DNA of 11,397 nucleotides from Neocallimastix lanati (nom. inval.) (GCA_016946835.1 JACVTC010000700.1:1-11397), one strand, 5' to 3'; positions 1 to 8,140 are shown, numbered from the stretch's first letter. A program made the numbers and translations. Notes: generated from the letters alone by a model not told the origin.

Positions 1-88
1 AAATTAAATTAGTAGATTAAATTGTAAATCATTATTTATTTTCATAAATAATATGAATTTTTTTTTTTTTTAAAATATTTTAATGAAA

Positions 89-142
<54 letters not shown>

Positions 143-193
143 TTGGATTTTTTGATAATACTGGATATTGATTTGAAGCAATTTTTGGTTTTA
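1..193. other. 3' flank of the bZIP gene with long T runs
   Basis: This AT-rich flank lies downstream of the bZIP stop codon. On the minus strand an AATAAA-type signal overlaps or directly follows the stop (about 187-194), suitable for polyadenylation. T runs of 14 (58-71) and 49 (91-139) bases fill much of the rest. No further coding signal is visible. Confidence 0.6.
91..139. repeat. Pure 49-base T tract
   Basis: An uninterrupted run of T just beyond the 3' end of the bZIP gene; it reads as A on the gene's strand. It is the longest homopolymer in the window. Such tracts are common between dictyostelid genes, where they disfavour nucleosomes. The exact length may be affected by sequencing or assembly. 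Confidence 0.9.
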
Positions 194-2026
194 TTATTTT
201 TTATTTTTATTCATATTGACATTCATTAAACAATAGCCAATACCTCCACATTTACAATGCCCTATAGTACCGTTTTTACCACATGTACCACCTTTACTTT
301 TATCAATATTACAACAACAAGTTGTATAACTTTTAACAGAATCAGAAATACTAATCAACTTATTTCCTTGTTCATTTGGTTGTGAATTTTGGGAGGCATC
401 ATTTTCATTTATAAATAAATAACCATTTTCTTCATATACTTCTTTAAGTGTTTTACTCTCCATATTTTTTGTTACTAATGATCTAAGCCATTTAATTTCT
501 AATTCCATTTCTTTTACTTTAATTTCAAGAGATTGAGCTTTTTGTGTCATTTCTTTAGCTGTTAAATCTGTCATTTGTTCCTTTAACTTTTTTTTTGCTC
601 TAAACCTGGCTGATGCTGCATTATTTCTATTATTTTTTTTTTTTATTTTTTTATTTTTTATTTTTTTATTATTTTTTATTATTTATTTTTAATATTTTAT
701 TTTTTAATTTTATATTATTAGTATTATTATTTTAATATTAATTTATAAATTAGATTTAATATTAATATTAAAATTAATATTTAAAAATAAAATATATATA
801 TATATATAAGTTATTATTATTATTTTATTGTATAAATAATTGATTGAAAATTATTATTATAGTATTTTTTTTAGTTTAGAATAAATGATAATCATTCATT
901 AAATTAATAAAATTTACCTTTTTCTTTTATCATTTAACTTTTCTTCAACAGTTAATTCTTTACCCTTTGAATTACTTCCTTTTGTACCATCAACTTCTGA
1001 ACTTTTCGAGACTGAACTATTACTTTCAGCCATAAAAGGAATGCTTTTATCGCTATTAGAATTAGCTATATTAAATGAATCAAAAATATTATCTTTCTTA
1101 TTTAATGAAAAATCATTGGGACTATAATTATTATTTGAGTAACGATTTTGTCGGTTTTCATTCATTAAAAATTGGGGGAAATTAGAAACTTGCTTGTATC
1201 CATCAGGATATTGAAATGTTGGATTAGTTTTATATATATCCATGGTATCAGAAACTGAAAGCTTTGATGAAGTAGAAGCTTCATTTAGATATGATTTATT
1301 ATTATAAGTATTTGAAGTATTATTACTATTATTATTATTACTATTATTAATATTACTATTGTTATTGTTACTAACAATACCAAACGACTGATTCAGTAAT
1401 GATAAATTTGAAGGGTAATTATTTATTTCTCCATTTTTCTTTGCCCTTTCTTCAATAGCTACGTTTTTTAGTTTTCTTATTTTTAAATATTTATCTTGAG
1501 CTGCGGTTTCAACAAAACTTGGATTCCGATTTAATAAAATTATTATTCGAAGAATTTATACTGATTATCTATTATGTTATTATTATTATTATTATTATTG
1601 GGATTATTATTTATCGGTAAAATTATTATTATTATTACTATTATTATTACTATTACTATTTCCTATATTTGGTATATTGTTTGCATTCAATGGAAAATTA
1701 TCCATAGTAAATTCCCTTAACCATAAATCAAGCTCATGATCCTCTATGTTATTAGAAGGTAAATATAAATTATTATTACTATTGTTATTGTTATTATTTA
1801 CATTATTATTATTATTATTATTATTTTGATATGAAGTGGTATCTAAAATATTTGATTGTGTTGTTGAATTATTTTGGTTTGAATTATAATATTTTGACGA
1901 ATTATTTAAATAATTTATAATTTGTTCTTGCTTATCATTTTCAATATTAAAATTATTTCCATTTGGTAATAAAAATTTATTATTATTTGAATCATTATTA
2001 TTATTAATATTGTTATTGTTATCCAT
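194..2026 (-). CDS. Split gene for a CYS3/MetR-like bZIP transcription factor with a cysteine-rich C-terminus
   Basis: Probable nuclear DNA-binding transcription activator; target genes are unknown. Favoured model on the minus strand: exon 1 from 2026 to about 1657, exon 2 from 1500 to 918, exon 3 from 626 to 194. These join in frame to about 461 codons. The ATG at 2026 sits in an AT-only leader and opens an Asn-rich N-terminus. A short acidic/hydrophobic patch (EDHELDLWLREFTMDNF, about residues 94-110) could be an activation segment. Exon 2 is Asn/Ser-rich and ends in basic residues. The exon 2/3 junction completes the basic region KRKRNNAASARFRAKKK (about 315-331, N-x7-R signature). A zipper follows with d-position residues M, L, M, L and an EIKWLRSLV block, as in fungal CYS3/MetR proteins. 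The C-terminus carries CCC, then C, HCKC and C (about 421-450). That the protein is a bZIP is near certain; a sulfur or redox role is inference. I cannot assign it to a named Dictyostelium bzp gene. The exon 1/2 junction is uncertain. Confidence 0.85.
627..917 (-). other. Intron between exon 2 and exon 3 of the bZIP gene
   Basis: On the minus strand the donor is AG|GTAAAT, with GT at 917-916, and the acceptor is AATAATAG| with AG at 628-627. Splicing joins the last two bases of exon 2 (AG) to the first base of exon 3 (A), restoring an Arg codon inside the bZIP basic region. Without splicing the reading frame stops at once (TAA at 916-914) and the basic region lacks its N-terminal arginines. 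The 291-bp segment is almost entirely A and T with a TA repeat near 793-808, typical of dictyostelid introns. The restored protein motif is strong evidence that the splice is right. Confidence 0.85.
1501..1656 (-). other. Uncertain exon 1/exon 2 junction: possible 156-bp intron or frame-damaged coding segment
   Basis: Exon 1 reads open to a stop at 1609-1607, while exon 2 is open in another frame from about 1545 down to 918. An in-phase intron is possible. Candidate GTAATA donors lie at 1656-1655, 1650-1649 or 1638-1637, and an acceptor CCGCAG| has its AG at 1502-1501. Any of the three donors keeps the frame. However, the segment is less AT-rich than the 627-917 intron. It holds more (AAT)n and reads like coding sequence in successive frames (for example NPSFVETAAQDK just upstream of the acceptor). 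Small indels in low-complexity DNA, or assembly error, would look the same. Both readings remain open. Confidence 0.45.
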
Positions 2027-2130
2027 TATTATTATTTATAAGTTATAAAAATTTGATAAAATTGGTATAAAAAAAAGATAATTTGTATTTTTTTTTTTCT
2101 TTTTGTATTTTTTTTTTTTTTTTTATTAAA
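2027..2130 (-). promoter_or_regulatory. Probable promoter and 5' leader of the bZIP gene
   Basis: Immediately upstream of the ATG on the minus strand lie an AT-only leader (AAATAATAATA before ATG), a TATA-like stretch close to a short T run on the gene strand (about 2066-2078), and long A runs (2089-2124 read as T on the plus strand). Dictyostelid core promoters typically combine a TATA element with an oligo-dT stretch. The assignment rests on position and composition; no specific factor site is recognised. Confidence 0.4.
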
Positions 2131-2743
2131 TTAAACTTTATTATTACTAATATAATATTTTAACATACTTTGGTATATATCACTCATGTAAATTACTTTT
2201 ATTATAGTTACAGATAAGAAATATATTCAAAAATAGAGGAAAAGAAAAATTTTATAACATAAAAGAATTCTTTTGACTTTTATATTTTTTTTAATAATAT
2301 ATACTATATTTTATCATTTTTATTGTTATCTTTTAGATATTATTTTTTTTTAAAAAATATTAAAAATATTATTTAATATATTTTACATTAAATATTATTA
2401 ATTATAATAATTTTAAAAAATAATAAAATAATAATATTAATAATTAAAAAAAATAAGAAAAATAAAAAAAAAATAAATGAAATAAGAAAAAATTTTTCAA
2501 CAACTAAAGTTTACTAATTAATTGGATAAAAATTACATTATATTAACAGCAATTAACATAATTAACCAAAAAAAAAATAAAATAAAATTTTTCTATTGAA
2601 AAAATGTTAACTAAAATTACTTTAAAAAAAAAAAGTTAAAAAAAAAATAATTAAAAATAAATAAATAAATAGATAAAATATAAATAGATAAATAAATAAA
2701 TAGATATATAAATTAATTAATAAATAAATAAATAATATTAATC

Positions 2744-2785
<42 letters not shown>

Positions 2786-3303
2786 TAAATATGGAATTAA
2801 TAAAAGAAATCTATAAAAAACAAAGTTTTTTTTTTTTTTTTTTTAATTTTTGTTAGTTCAAATTTATATTTAAATTAAAATTTAATTAAAGGGTAAATAA
2901 ATAATAAATAAATAATAAATAATAAATAAATAAATAATAAATAAATAAATAAAAGAAAATATTTTTTTATTTCACTATATTCAAGAAATATATTTCATTT
3001 TTATTTTAATTAAAAATAATGTAAAAATAATATATGTTTATATGTTTGTTTTTTTTCCAGAATCAATAATTTACCCTATGATACTAATACTAATACTAAT
3101 GCTAATACTATTATATAAAAATATATAAAAATAAAAAAAAAAAAAAAATTATAATTATTATAATTATTTCTAGTATATTACTATTGAAAATAAAGAAAAT
3201 ATACCCAAAAGTAAATATAAAGTAGAAAATTTTAAAGTATAGAAACATTCATTTCATATATCATAACTTTTTATTATGAATAAATTTTAATACATATATT
3301 TTA
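2131..3303. other. Gene-free AT-rich intergenic DNA with homopolymers and (AATA)n repeats
   Basis: No supportable gene on either strand. The stretch holds tetranucleotide AATA-type repeats (about 2640-2745 and 2890-2955), T runs of 33 (2747-2779) and 19 (2826-2844) bases, and a hexanucleotide ACTAAT repeat near 3083-3108. A short coding-like patch after a polypyrimidine-AG at 3051-3060 is described under findings. Confidence 0.7.
3083..3109. repeat. Short ACTAAT hexanucleotide repeat
   Basis: Four tandem ACTAAT-like units with one ACT-to-GCT variant. In one plus-strand frame they read as alternating Thr-Asn after INNLPYD and end at a TAA at 3116. It may be a simple microsatellite or the tail of a lost exon. 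Confidence 0.6.
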
Positions 3304-3351
<48 letters not shown>

Positions 3352-3367
3352 TAATAATAATAATAAA
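3304..3367. repeat. (AAT)n trinucleotide array
   Basis: About twenty AAT/ATA/TAA triplets with a single slip near 3350. It is complementary to the (ATT)n array at 3509-3603, so the two can pair as a long imperfect hairpin. Minus-strand translation gives poly-Tyr/Ile, which I do not regard as a gene. Confidence 0.9.
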
Positions 3368-3508
3368 TTGAACATTATTTGTTTTTGTAATAAATATAGT
3401 AAATATTAAAACCTTTATAATTATTCCATAATTCCGCTTTATAATAATTAAGGACTTGCTAAGTACTTTTAATACTGACATTAACATTGTATTAGTTAAT
3501 GCTTTTTA

Positions 3509-3510
3509 TA

Positions 3511-3603
<93 letters not shown>
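3509..3603. repeat. (ATT)n trinucleotide array
   Basis: About thirty ATT/TTA triplets with one phase slip near 3540. It is oriented opposite to the (AAT)n array about 140 bases upstream. Both strands contain apparent reading frames of poly-Leu/poly-Tyr that are simple-repeat translations. Confidence 0.9.
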
Positions 3604-4317
3604 TAAATAATATTTCCATTAAAAACAACAAAGAGAAATAAAATAAATAAATAAATACATAAATAAATAAAATTTAAATGTAAAATGTGATGAAGTATAA
3701 TATGCCACAGGTTTAATGTATAAATAGATAATTAAAACCAAATATTTGTTTTTCCTTTAAAAAAAAAAATTAAAATCTTAAATTGTAAAATACATTGTCT
3801 TATTTAAAATTTAAAGTTCATAATTTGTACGTACGATTACCATAATAAATCCCTTTTATTTTTTTTTTCTTTTTATCATCTATATTGACAAAATCAAATA
3901 AATCGGTAAATTAATGTAATATTGTTTGAATTTTACTTTTACCCACACTTTAAAATATTATAAAATGAATTTATTTATTTTTATTTATTATCTATTTTAT
4001 TTTATTTTATTTTATTTTTTAAATAAATTATATAAAATATAATCTAAATGTTTTATTCTATAATTAGATTAGTATATATAAAATATATTATTTATTTTAG
4101 AGTATAAATTAATATTTTAATTATTTAAATATTTTTTATATTTCTTATTTTATAATATATTCAATAGAATTTTTTATTTTATTTTCCATATTTTACTTTA
4201 TATGATCAAAAAATTTAAAGATTTAATATACACTTTTAACATTTAATTAGCTAATTATTAACCAATAAATCTTAAATTAATAAAAGGGAAAAAATAAGAT
4301 AATAAAATTATTGATAA
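3604..4317. other. AT-rich intergenic DNA, no gene seen
   Basis: No coding pattern is convincing. Slightly less AT-rich spots occur at 3695-3715, 3827-3856 and 3940-3950 (an ACCCACAC motif, reminiscent of the C/A-rich promoter boxes known in Dictyostelium). The ACCCACAC is followed by a TATA-like stretch and a tiny 26-codon hydrophobic frame at 3965 made of TTT/TTA/TAT repeats. I do not call this a gene. Confidence 0.6.
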
Positions 4318-4572
4318 TAAATAATAAATAATAAATAATAATAAATAATAGCAGTAACAATAAATAAATAATATATAATAATAAATAATAGCAATAATAA
4401 TAAATATTAATAATAAATATTAATAAAAATAATCAATAATTAAATAATTAAATAATCAATAATAATCAATAATTAAATATAAACATTAATAATAAATAAT
4501 AAATAATAAATAATAATAATAATAAATAAATAAATAATAAATAAATAATAAATAAATAATAAATAAATAATA
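4318..4572. repeat. Degenerate AATAAT/AAATAAT repeats flanking the heptamer array
   Basis: Mixed tri-, tetra- and heptanucleotide units (AAT, AAAT, AAATAAT) with occasional GCAGTAAC, GCAATA and ATCAATAATT interruptions. This looks like the decayed left shoulder of the purer array to its right. Confidence 0.7.
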
Positions 4573-4990
4573 AATAATAATAAATAAATAATAAATAATA
4601 AATAAATAATAAATAATAAATAATAAATAATAAATAATAAATAATAAATAATAAATAATAAATAATAAATAATAAATAATAAATAATAAATAATAAATAA
4701 TAAATAATAAATAATAAATAATAAATAATAAATAATAAATAATAAATAATAAATTATAAATAATAAATAATAAATAATAAATAATAAATAATAAATAATA
4801 AATAATAAATAATAAATAATAAATAATAAATAATAAATAATAAATAATAAATAATAATTAAAAAATAATAAATAATAAATAATAAATAATTGAATAATAA
4901 TAATAAATAATAAATAATTGAATAATAAATAATAAAATAATAAATAATTGAATAATAAATAATAAATAATTGAATAATAAATAATAAATA
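4573..4990. repeat. Large AAATAAT heptanucleotide tandem array
   Basis: A 7-bp unit AAATAAT is repeated with few changes over about 280 bases (about 4600-4856). The right end has longer units where ATTGAATAAT interrupts at roughly regular 20-50 base spacing (4887-4998). Three heptamers equal 21 bases, so every frame without a stop translates as a repeating seven-residue peptide (YYLLFII on the minus strand). That explains the long apparent minus-strand frames here; they are not genes. Confidence 0.9.
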
Positions 4991-5453
4991 ATTGAATAAT
5001 AAATAACAAGAATATATGATAATAATAAAAATCAATTATTATAAAAAGGTGTTTATTTTGAATTATTGATAATTAAAATATATTATTTAAAATAAAATAT
5101 TTATTTAAAAACTTTTAATCAATATATATAATTAAATTTATTCATTTAAATATTAATTAAAATATTTTATTTAAATAAATGAAAATATAAATATTTAAAT
5201 AAGTGAAACTAATCTAGGAAAAGAACAAATTATTATTAACGAAAAAAAAAATTAATTAAATTTTTCAACAAAAAAAAAAAAAAAAAAATCTATATATTTA
5301 ATATAAAAACTTGTAAAAAAAATACAAATCATTCATTATTTTAAACATATATTTAATGAAATTTCACAAGAAATGTGATTTAAAACGTCCTGAATAAAAT
5401 GCAATTAAATCCTGAATAACAAGAAATATAAATAAACATCTTGATGTAATAAA
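4991..5453. other. AT-rich spacer before the transposase relic
   Basis: No gene is recognised. The stretch contains short AT palindromes and a 19-base A run (5270-5288). From about 5365 base composition becomes less repetitive (for example ACGTCCTGAATAAAATGC near 5386), which may be the badly eroded N-terminal part of the transposase pseudogene. Confidence 0.5.
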
Positions 5454-6060
5454 GTTTGATAAAATTCCTACAAATCAAAATATTATAAAACTGTACTAAA
5501 TAAGAATTTTATGATATTCAAAAAATCTATAATTTAAGAATCTTCCTAATCTTCATTCCAAGCAAAATTATTTATGAAATTTATTGAAGATAAATTTGTA
5601 GATGGTACTTTTTATATTGCACCTAAATTTGGTTATCAAGTGTTCATTATTAGAACTTATATTAAAGTTCAAAAAAGTTTATATACTACTTTCTTTTTTC
5701 GATATTAAAAAATAAAGAACAAGCTATTTATGAAATGCTATTTGAAGAAGTAATAGGTGTGAAACAAATATAATGTCCAATCTTTGAAATTTTTAGAATA
5801 TTTAAAAAAAAAAAAAAAAAAAAATTTAAAAAATTTTAAAAATTGGAATTATTAAAAAATATAAAACATATAACAAATAATGCATCAGAATCTTTCAATA
5901 ATTATTTAAATAATTTATTTTTAAAAAAACACTTCTTTAATAAATTATATTATATATATTAAAATAAGATGAATCTTTATCTTATAATGATTACAAAAGG
6001 AAAAGTACAGGAATTTGGAAGAAATAATAATAAAAAAATATAAGGATAAATTCAATGAAA
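5454..6060 (+). pseudogene. Decayed Mutator-like (MULE) transposase
   Basis: Fragments of a MULE-type DDE transposase, the cut-and-paste enzyme of Mutator-like DNA transposons. One frame (5553-5705) reads FIEDKFVDGTFYIAPKFGYQ and onward, matching the DGTF-x-IAP-x(3)-YQ block that holds the first catalytic Asp. A frameshift near 5705 moves to a frame reading LKNKEQAIYEMLFEEVIG, the usual N-K-x(3)-Y-x(2)-LFE block, until a TAA at 5771. After a 21-base A run, HITNNASESFNNYLNNLF (about 5867-5920) matches the conserved TNN-x(2)-E-x-FN-x(2)-L region. The stretch after 5771 (CPIFEIFRIFK) sits where a D-F-E type motif is expected, and I see no Asp there. Multiple stops and shifts make it non-functional. 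An IP-TNQNII stretch near 5470 may be part of the N-terminal half. An inverted-repeat element begins about 100 bases downstream. Confidence 0.8.
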
Positions 6061-6271
6061 TCATTATTTAATTGAAAAATACAAAACTTTTGAATCTAAA
6101 TTGATTAATAATTGGAAGATCTAGAAAGATGGTTTTACGGTTAATTGAACATTCAAAACATATACGGTTTATATATAATCACAGCTATTTTGATCATAAA
6201 TTAATATAGGCTCCAAATTATTAATAACATATAGGGTTTTATGCTATATATATGCTAAAAAACTATGCTGT

Positions 6272-6385
6272 TTTATATATCTATATTTTTTGGAGCCTAT
6301 ATTAAATAAATGTCAAAATGGTATGGTTTTTACACAAATATATGCTAAAAATCATATGGTTTTAATTACACAAAAAACTCAATAT
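6272..6385 (+). repeat. Left arm of the inverted repeat
   Basis: Pairs with 6530-6647 read on the other strand. The closest match runs from the TATATTTTTTGGAGCC segment through TGTCAAAATGGTATGGTTTTTA to AATATATGCTAAAAATCATATGG, then weakens toward the loop (CAAAAAACTCAATATTTTCA). Confidence 0.8.
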
Positions 6386-6408
6386 TTTCATTCAACTTCA
6401 TTCATTGA

Positions 6409-6504
6409 TTCGACTACGCTCACTCTCGGGTGATCTCGAGCCTCTACGCAGCTTCACTACGTTACGTGCTCGATCTCTCACTCCCCTTCTTTCGCTTCGT
6501 CTCA
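6409..6504. other. GC-rich island in the loop of the inverted repeat
   Basis: About half of these bases are G or C, against a small minority elsewhere in the window. CTACG recurs four times (6413, 6443, 6457 and a CTACGTTACG context). Imperfect inverted segments GGGTGATCTCGAGC (6428-6441) and GCTCGATCTCTCACTCCC (6468-6485) could form a stem. No open frame and no tRNA box is recognisable. It may be an internal element signature, a small-RNA or promoter region, or captured foreign DNA. Confidence 0.6.
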
Positions 6505-6529
6505 TTTAAACATTCATATGTTTTCATTC

Positions 6530-6647
6530 AATATTTTCAGTTTTTTGGGCATTTAAAAGCCATATAATTTTTAGTATATATTTGTATAAAAACCATACCA
6601 TTTTGACATTTATTAATATAGGCTCCAAAAAATATAAATATATAAAG
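6530..6647 (-). repeat. Right arm of the inverted repeat
   Basis: Reverse complement of the left arm. It contains ACCATACCATTTTGACATTT and TTAATATAGGCTCCAAAAAA. The outermost match with the left arm ends near 6647, beyond which the flanks differ. Confidence 0.8.
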
Positions 6648-6650
6648 ATA

Positions 6651-6809
6651 TAATAAACGACAGAGTAATGTTCAAGTGAAAAGGATTATCAAAATTCTAT
6701 CGTATAATATTATTATTAATGATTAAAATTATTCTTTATTAAAAATTCATAATTGTTTAATATATTTTTTAAAAATTAAATTTAAAAAAAAAAAAAAAAA
6801 AAAATTAAA
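6651..6809. other. AT-rich spacer
   Basis: No gene or clear element. It includes a 21-base A run (6784-6804) just before the tandem duplication. Confidence 0.5.
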
Positions 6810-7340
6810 ATCTTTATCATTAAATATTTTAAATATTATTAAATAATTATTTTATTATTTTACTATTATTATTATTATTATTATTTTTAATAACCTTTAT
6901 ATCTACATTATTAATTTTATGAATATTATAAAACAAATTTTCTATTATATATCTTTATTTTTGTATTTTTATTAATAACTTTTATATTATAAAACAAAAG
7001 TTCTCTATTAAAATGTATAAAAAAAAATAAAAATATATCTTTATCATTAAATATTTAAAATATTTCTAAATACTAAATAATAATTATTATTATTATTATT
7101 ATTTATTATTATTATTATTATTATTTATATTTTTTTAATAACCTTTATATCTATATTATTAATTTTATGAATACTATAAAACAAATTTAATATAATATAT
7201 CTTTATTTTTATGTTTTTATTAATAATTTTTGTACTATAAAACAAAAGTTTTCTATTATAATGTATAATAAAAATAATATTAAATATTTTTATTAATAAC
7301 TTTTGTATCTATATCATTAATTTTGTGAATACCATAAAAT
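6810..7340. repeat. Imperfect tandem duplication with a period of about 227-248 bp
   Basis: The block starting ATCTTTATCATTAAATATTT at 6810 recurs at 7037. Its AACCTTTATATCTACATTAT segment (6892) recurs at 7140 and again, diverged, at 7298. The two full copies differ mainly in the length of an internal ATT array (about 6862-6882 and 7084-7132). Each copy also contains a shorter internal echo (CTTTTATATTATAAAACAAAAG). A further diverged match, TAACTTTTATATTTATATCATTAG, lies at about 9002-9026. No coding capacity. Confidence 0.8.
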
Positions 7341-7407
7341 CAATAAACATAGAAAAGCTATAAAAAAAAAAAATAAATTTTTTCTAAAACTTTTATTTAA
7401 ATATTTA

Positions 7408-7490
7408 ATTTTTAAAGAATATTTTATTTTTAAAAGATATTTAACTTTTAAAGAATATTTTGTTTTTAAAGATTATTCTATTTTTAAATA

Positions 7491-7493
<3 letters not shown>
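7408..7493. repeat. Five tandem ~18-bp units of TTTTAAAGAATATTTTAT type
   Basis: Consecutive units such as TTTTAAAGAATATTTTAT, TTTTAAAAGATATTTAAC, TTTTAAAGAATATTTTGT and TTTTAAAGATTATTCTAT. The same unit reappears near 8866-8893 and, in reverse orientation, near 9466-9492 and 9569-9597, linking this stretch to the repeats further right. Confidence 0.75.

Positions 7494-7529
<36 letters not shown>
7494..7529. repeat. 36-base T tract
   Basis: Uninterrupted T run directly following the 18-bp tandem repeats. The following sequence (7530-7885) is AT-rich with no gene and with a doubled TTCAATACA near 7663-7681. Confidence 0.85.
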
Positions 7530-7530
<1 letters not shown>

Positions 7531-7887
7531 AAATTTATAAAAATCTCAATATTTGTTTATTTACTAATTATATTTATATGAAGCAAAAAGCTTAATTTTT
7601 TAAGAATAAATAATTTAATGATATTTTATACATTACAAAATATATTTGATGGATCATACATAATTCAATACATTCAATACATGTTTTCCATCTTAACTAT
7701 ATAAAAGAGGCTTATATAAATAAAAAAAATTGTTTAAAACTATATTCATAAACGATATATTATTATAATAATTTATTTAATATTTAAAAAATATAATAAA
7801 AAGTTGTAATAAAATAAAAATTTTAATTAAAATACTAAATTCCTAACAGAAATAAATATAAAGGATTATAAAAACAAAAGAATTTTT
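7530..7887. other. AT-rich DNA, no gene seen
   Basis: Nothing beyond a direct repeat of TTCAATACA (about 7663-7681) and a TATATAAAAGAGGC stretch near 7700, which resembles a TATA box but has no coding frame after it. Confidence 0.5.
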
Positions 7888-7925
7888 AGGGATAGTGCAT
7901 CTCACAATGTGGCGTATTTTCATAT
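7888..7925 (+). repeat. Terminal-repeat-like motif, copy 1
   Basis: GGGATAGTGCATCTCACAAT followed by GTGGCGT, a spot of higher G+C in AT-rich surroundings. Its reverse complement recurs at 8777-8798 and at 10014-10036, the latter extending to the GGGA/TCCC end (ATGCACTATCCC against ATGCATAGTCCCC). Confidence 0.6.
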
Positions 7926-7964
7926 ATAGTTTGTTTTGTAATAATTAAATGAATAATAATTAAA

Positions 7965-8140
7965 TAAATATTAATATTCAATTATAAAAATAATTTTTTT
8001 ATAATTCTTTTTTAATTGAATCTATTATTATTCCTTTTGAAATAATTTATTTAATAATATTTAATTATAAAAATAAGTTATTATTTCGTTTGAAATAATT
8101 ATTTAATAATATTTAATTGCAAAAAAATATTATTATTTTT
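7965..8140. repeat. Tandem repeats with a 53-bp period
   Basis: TTTGAAATAATTTATTTAAT at 8036 recurs 53 bases later at 8089 (TTTGAAATAATTATTTAAT). Each copy is followed by AATATTTAATT and an A-rich then TTATTATTT segment. A more diverged third copy begins near 7967. Confidence 0.7.

Larger units (their letters stand above)
6150..6650. mobile_element. MITE-like nest of inverted repeats with a GC-rich centre
   Basis: The main palindrome has a left arm at about 6272-6385 and a right arm at about 6530-6647. Both carry TTTTGGAGCCTATATTAA, TGTCAAAATGGTATGGTTTTTA and TATATGCTAAAAATCATATGG in opposite orientation, with few mismatches. A third copy of the TTAATATAGGCTCCAAA end lies at 6201-6217, in the orientation of the right arm. 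A partial second copy of the inner arm lies at 6230-6275. The core at 6409-6504 is far richer in G and C than anything else here. No open frame exists. Long inverted repeats beside a MULE relic fit a non-autonomous MULE-type element or a solo remnant of one. Target-site duplications were not identifiable by eye, so the exact ends are uncertain. Confidence 0.75.

Noticed and set aside
914-1243. Stand-alone gene starting at the ATG at 1243
   Set aside because: The same frame is open for about 300 bases upstream with coding character, and its 3' end splices into the bZIP exon, so this is an internal part of the bZIP gene.
3287-3641. Reading frames with poly-Tyr or poly-Leu on both strands
   Set aside because: Most of their length is the (AAT)n or (ATT)n arrays; the remaining residues are low-complexity Ile/Lys/Asn stretches and resemble nothing known.
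3940-4045. ACCCACAC box followed by TATA-like sequence and a 26-codon frame at 3965
   Set aside because: The frame is only TTT/TTA/TAT low complexity, and the box is a partial match to known C/A-rich promoter elements.
4473-5035. Two long overlapping minus-strand reading frames of 178 and 93 codons with a YYLLFII period
   Set aside because: They are direct translations of the AAATAAT array. A 7-bp period keeps a frame open without selection, and the peptide has no other content.
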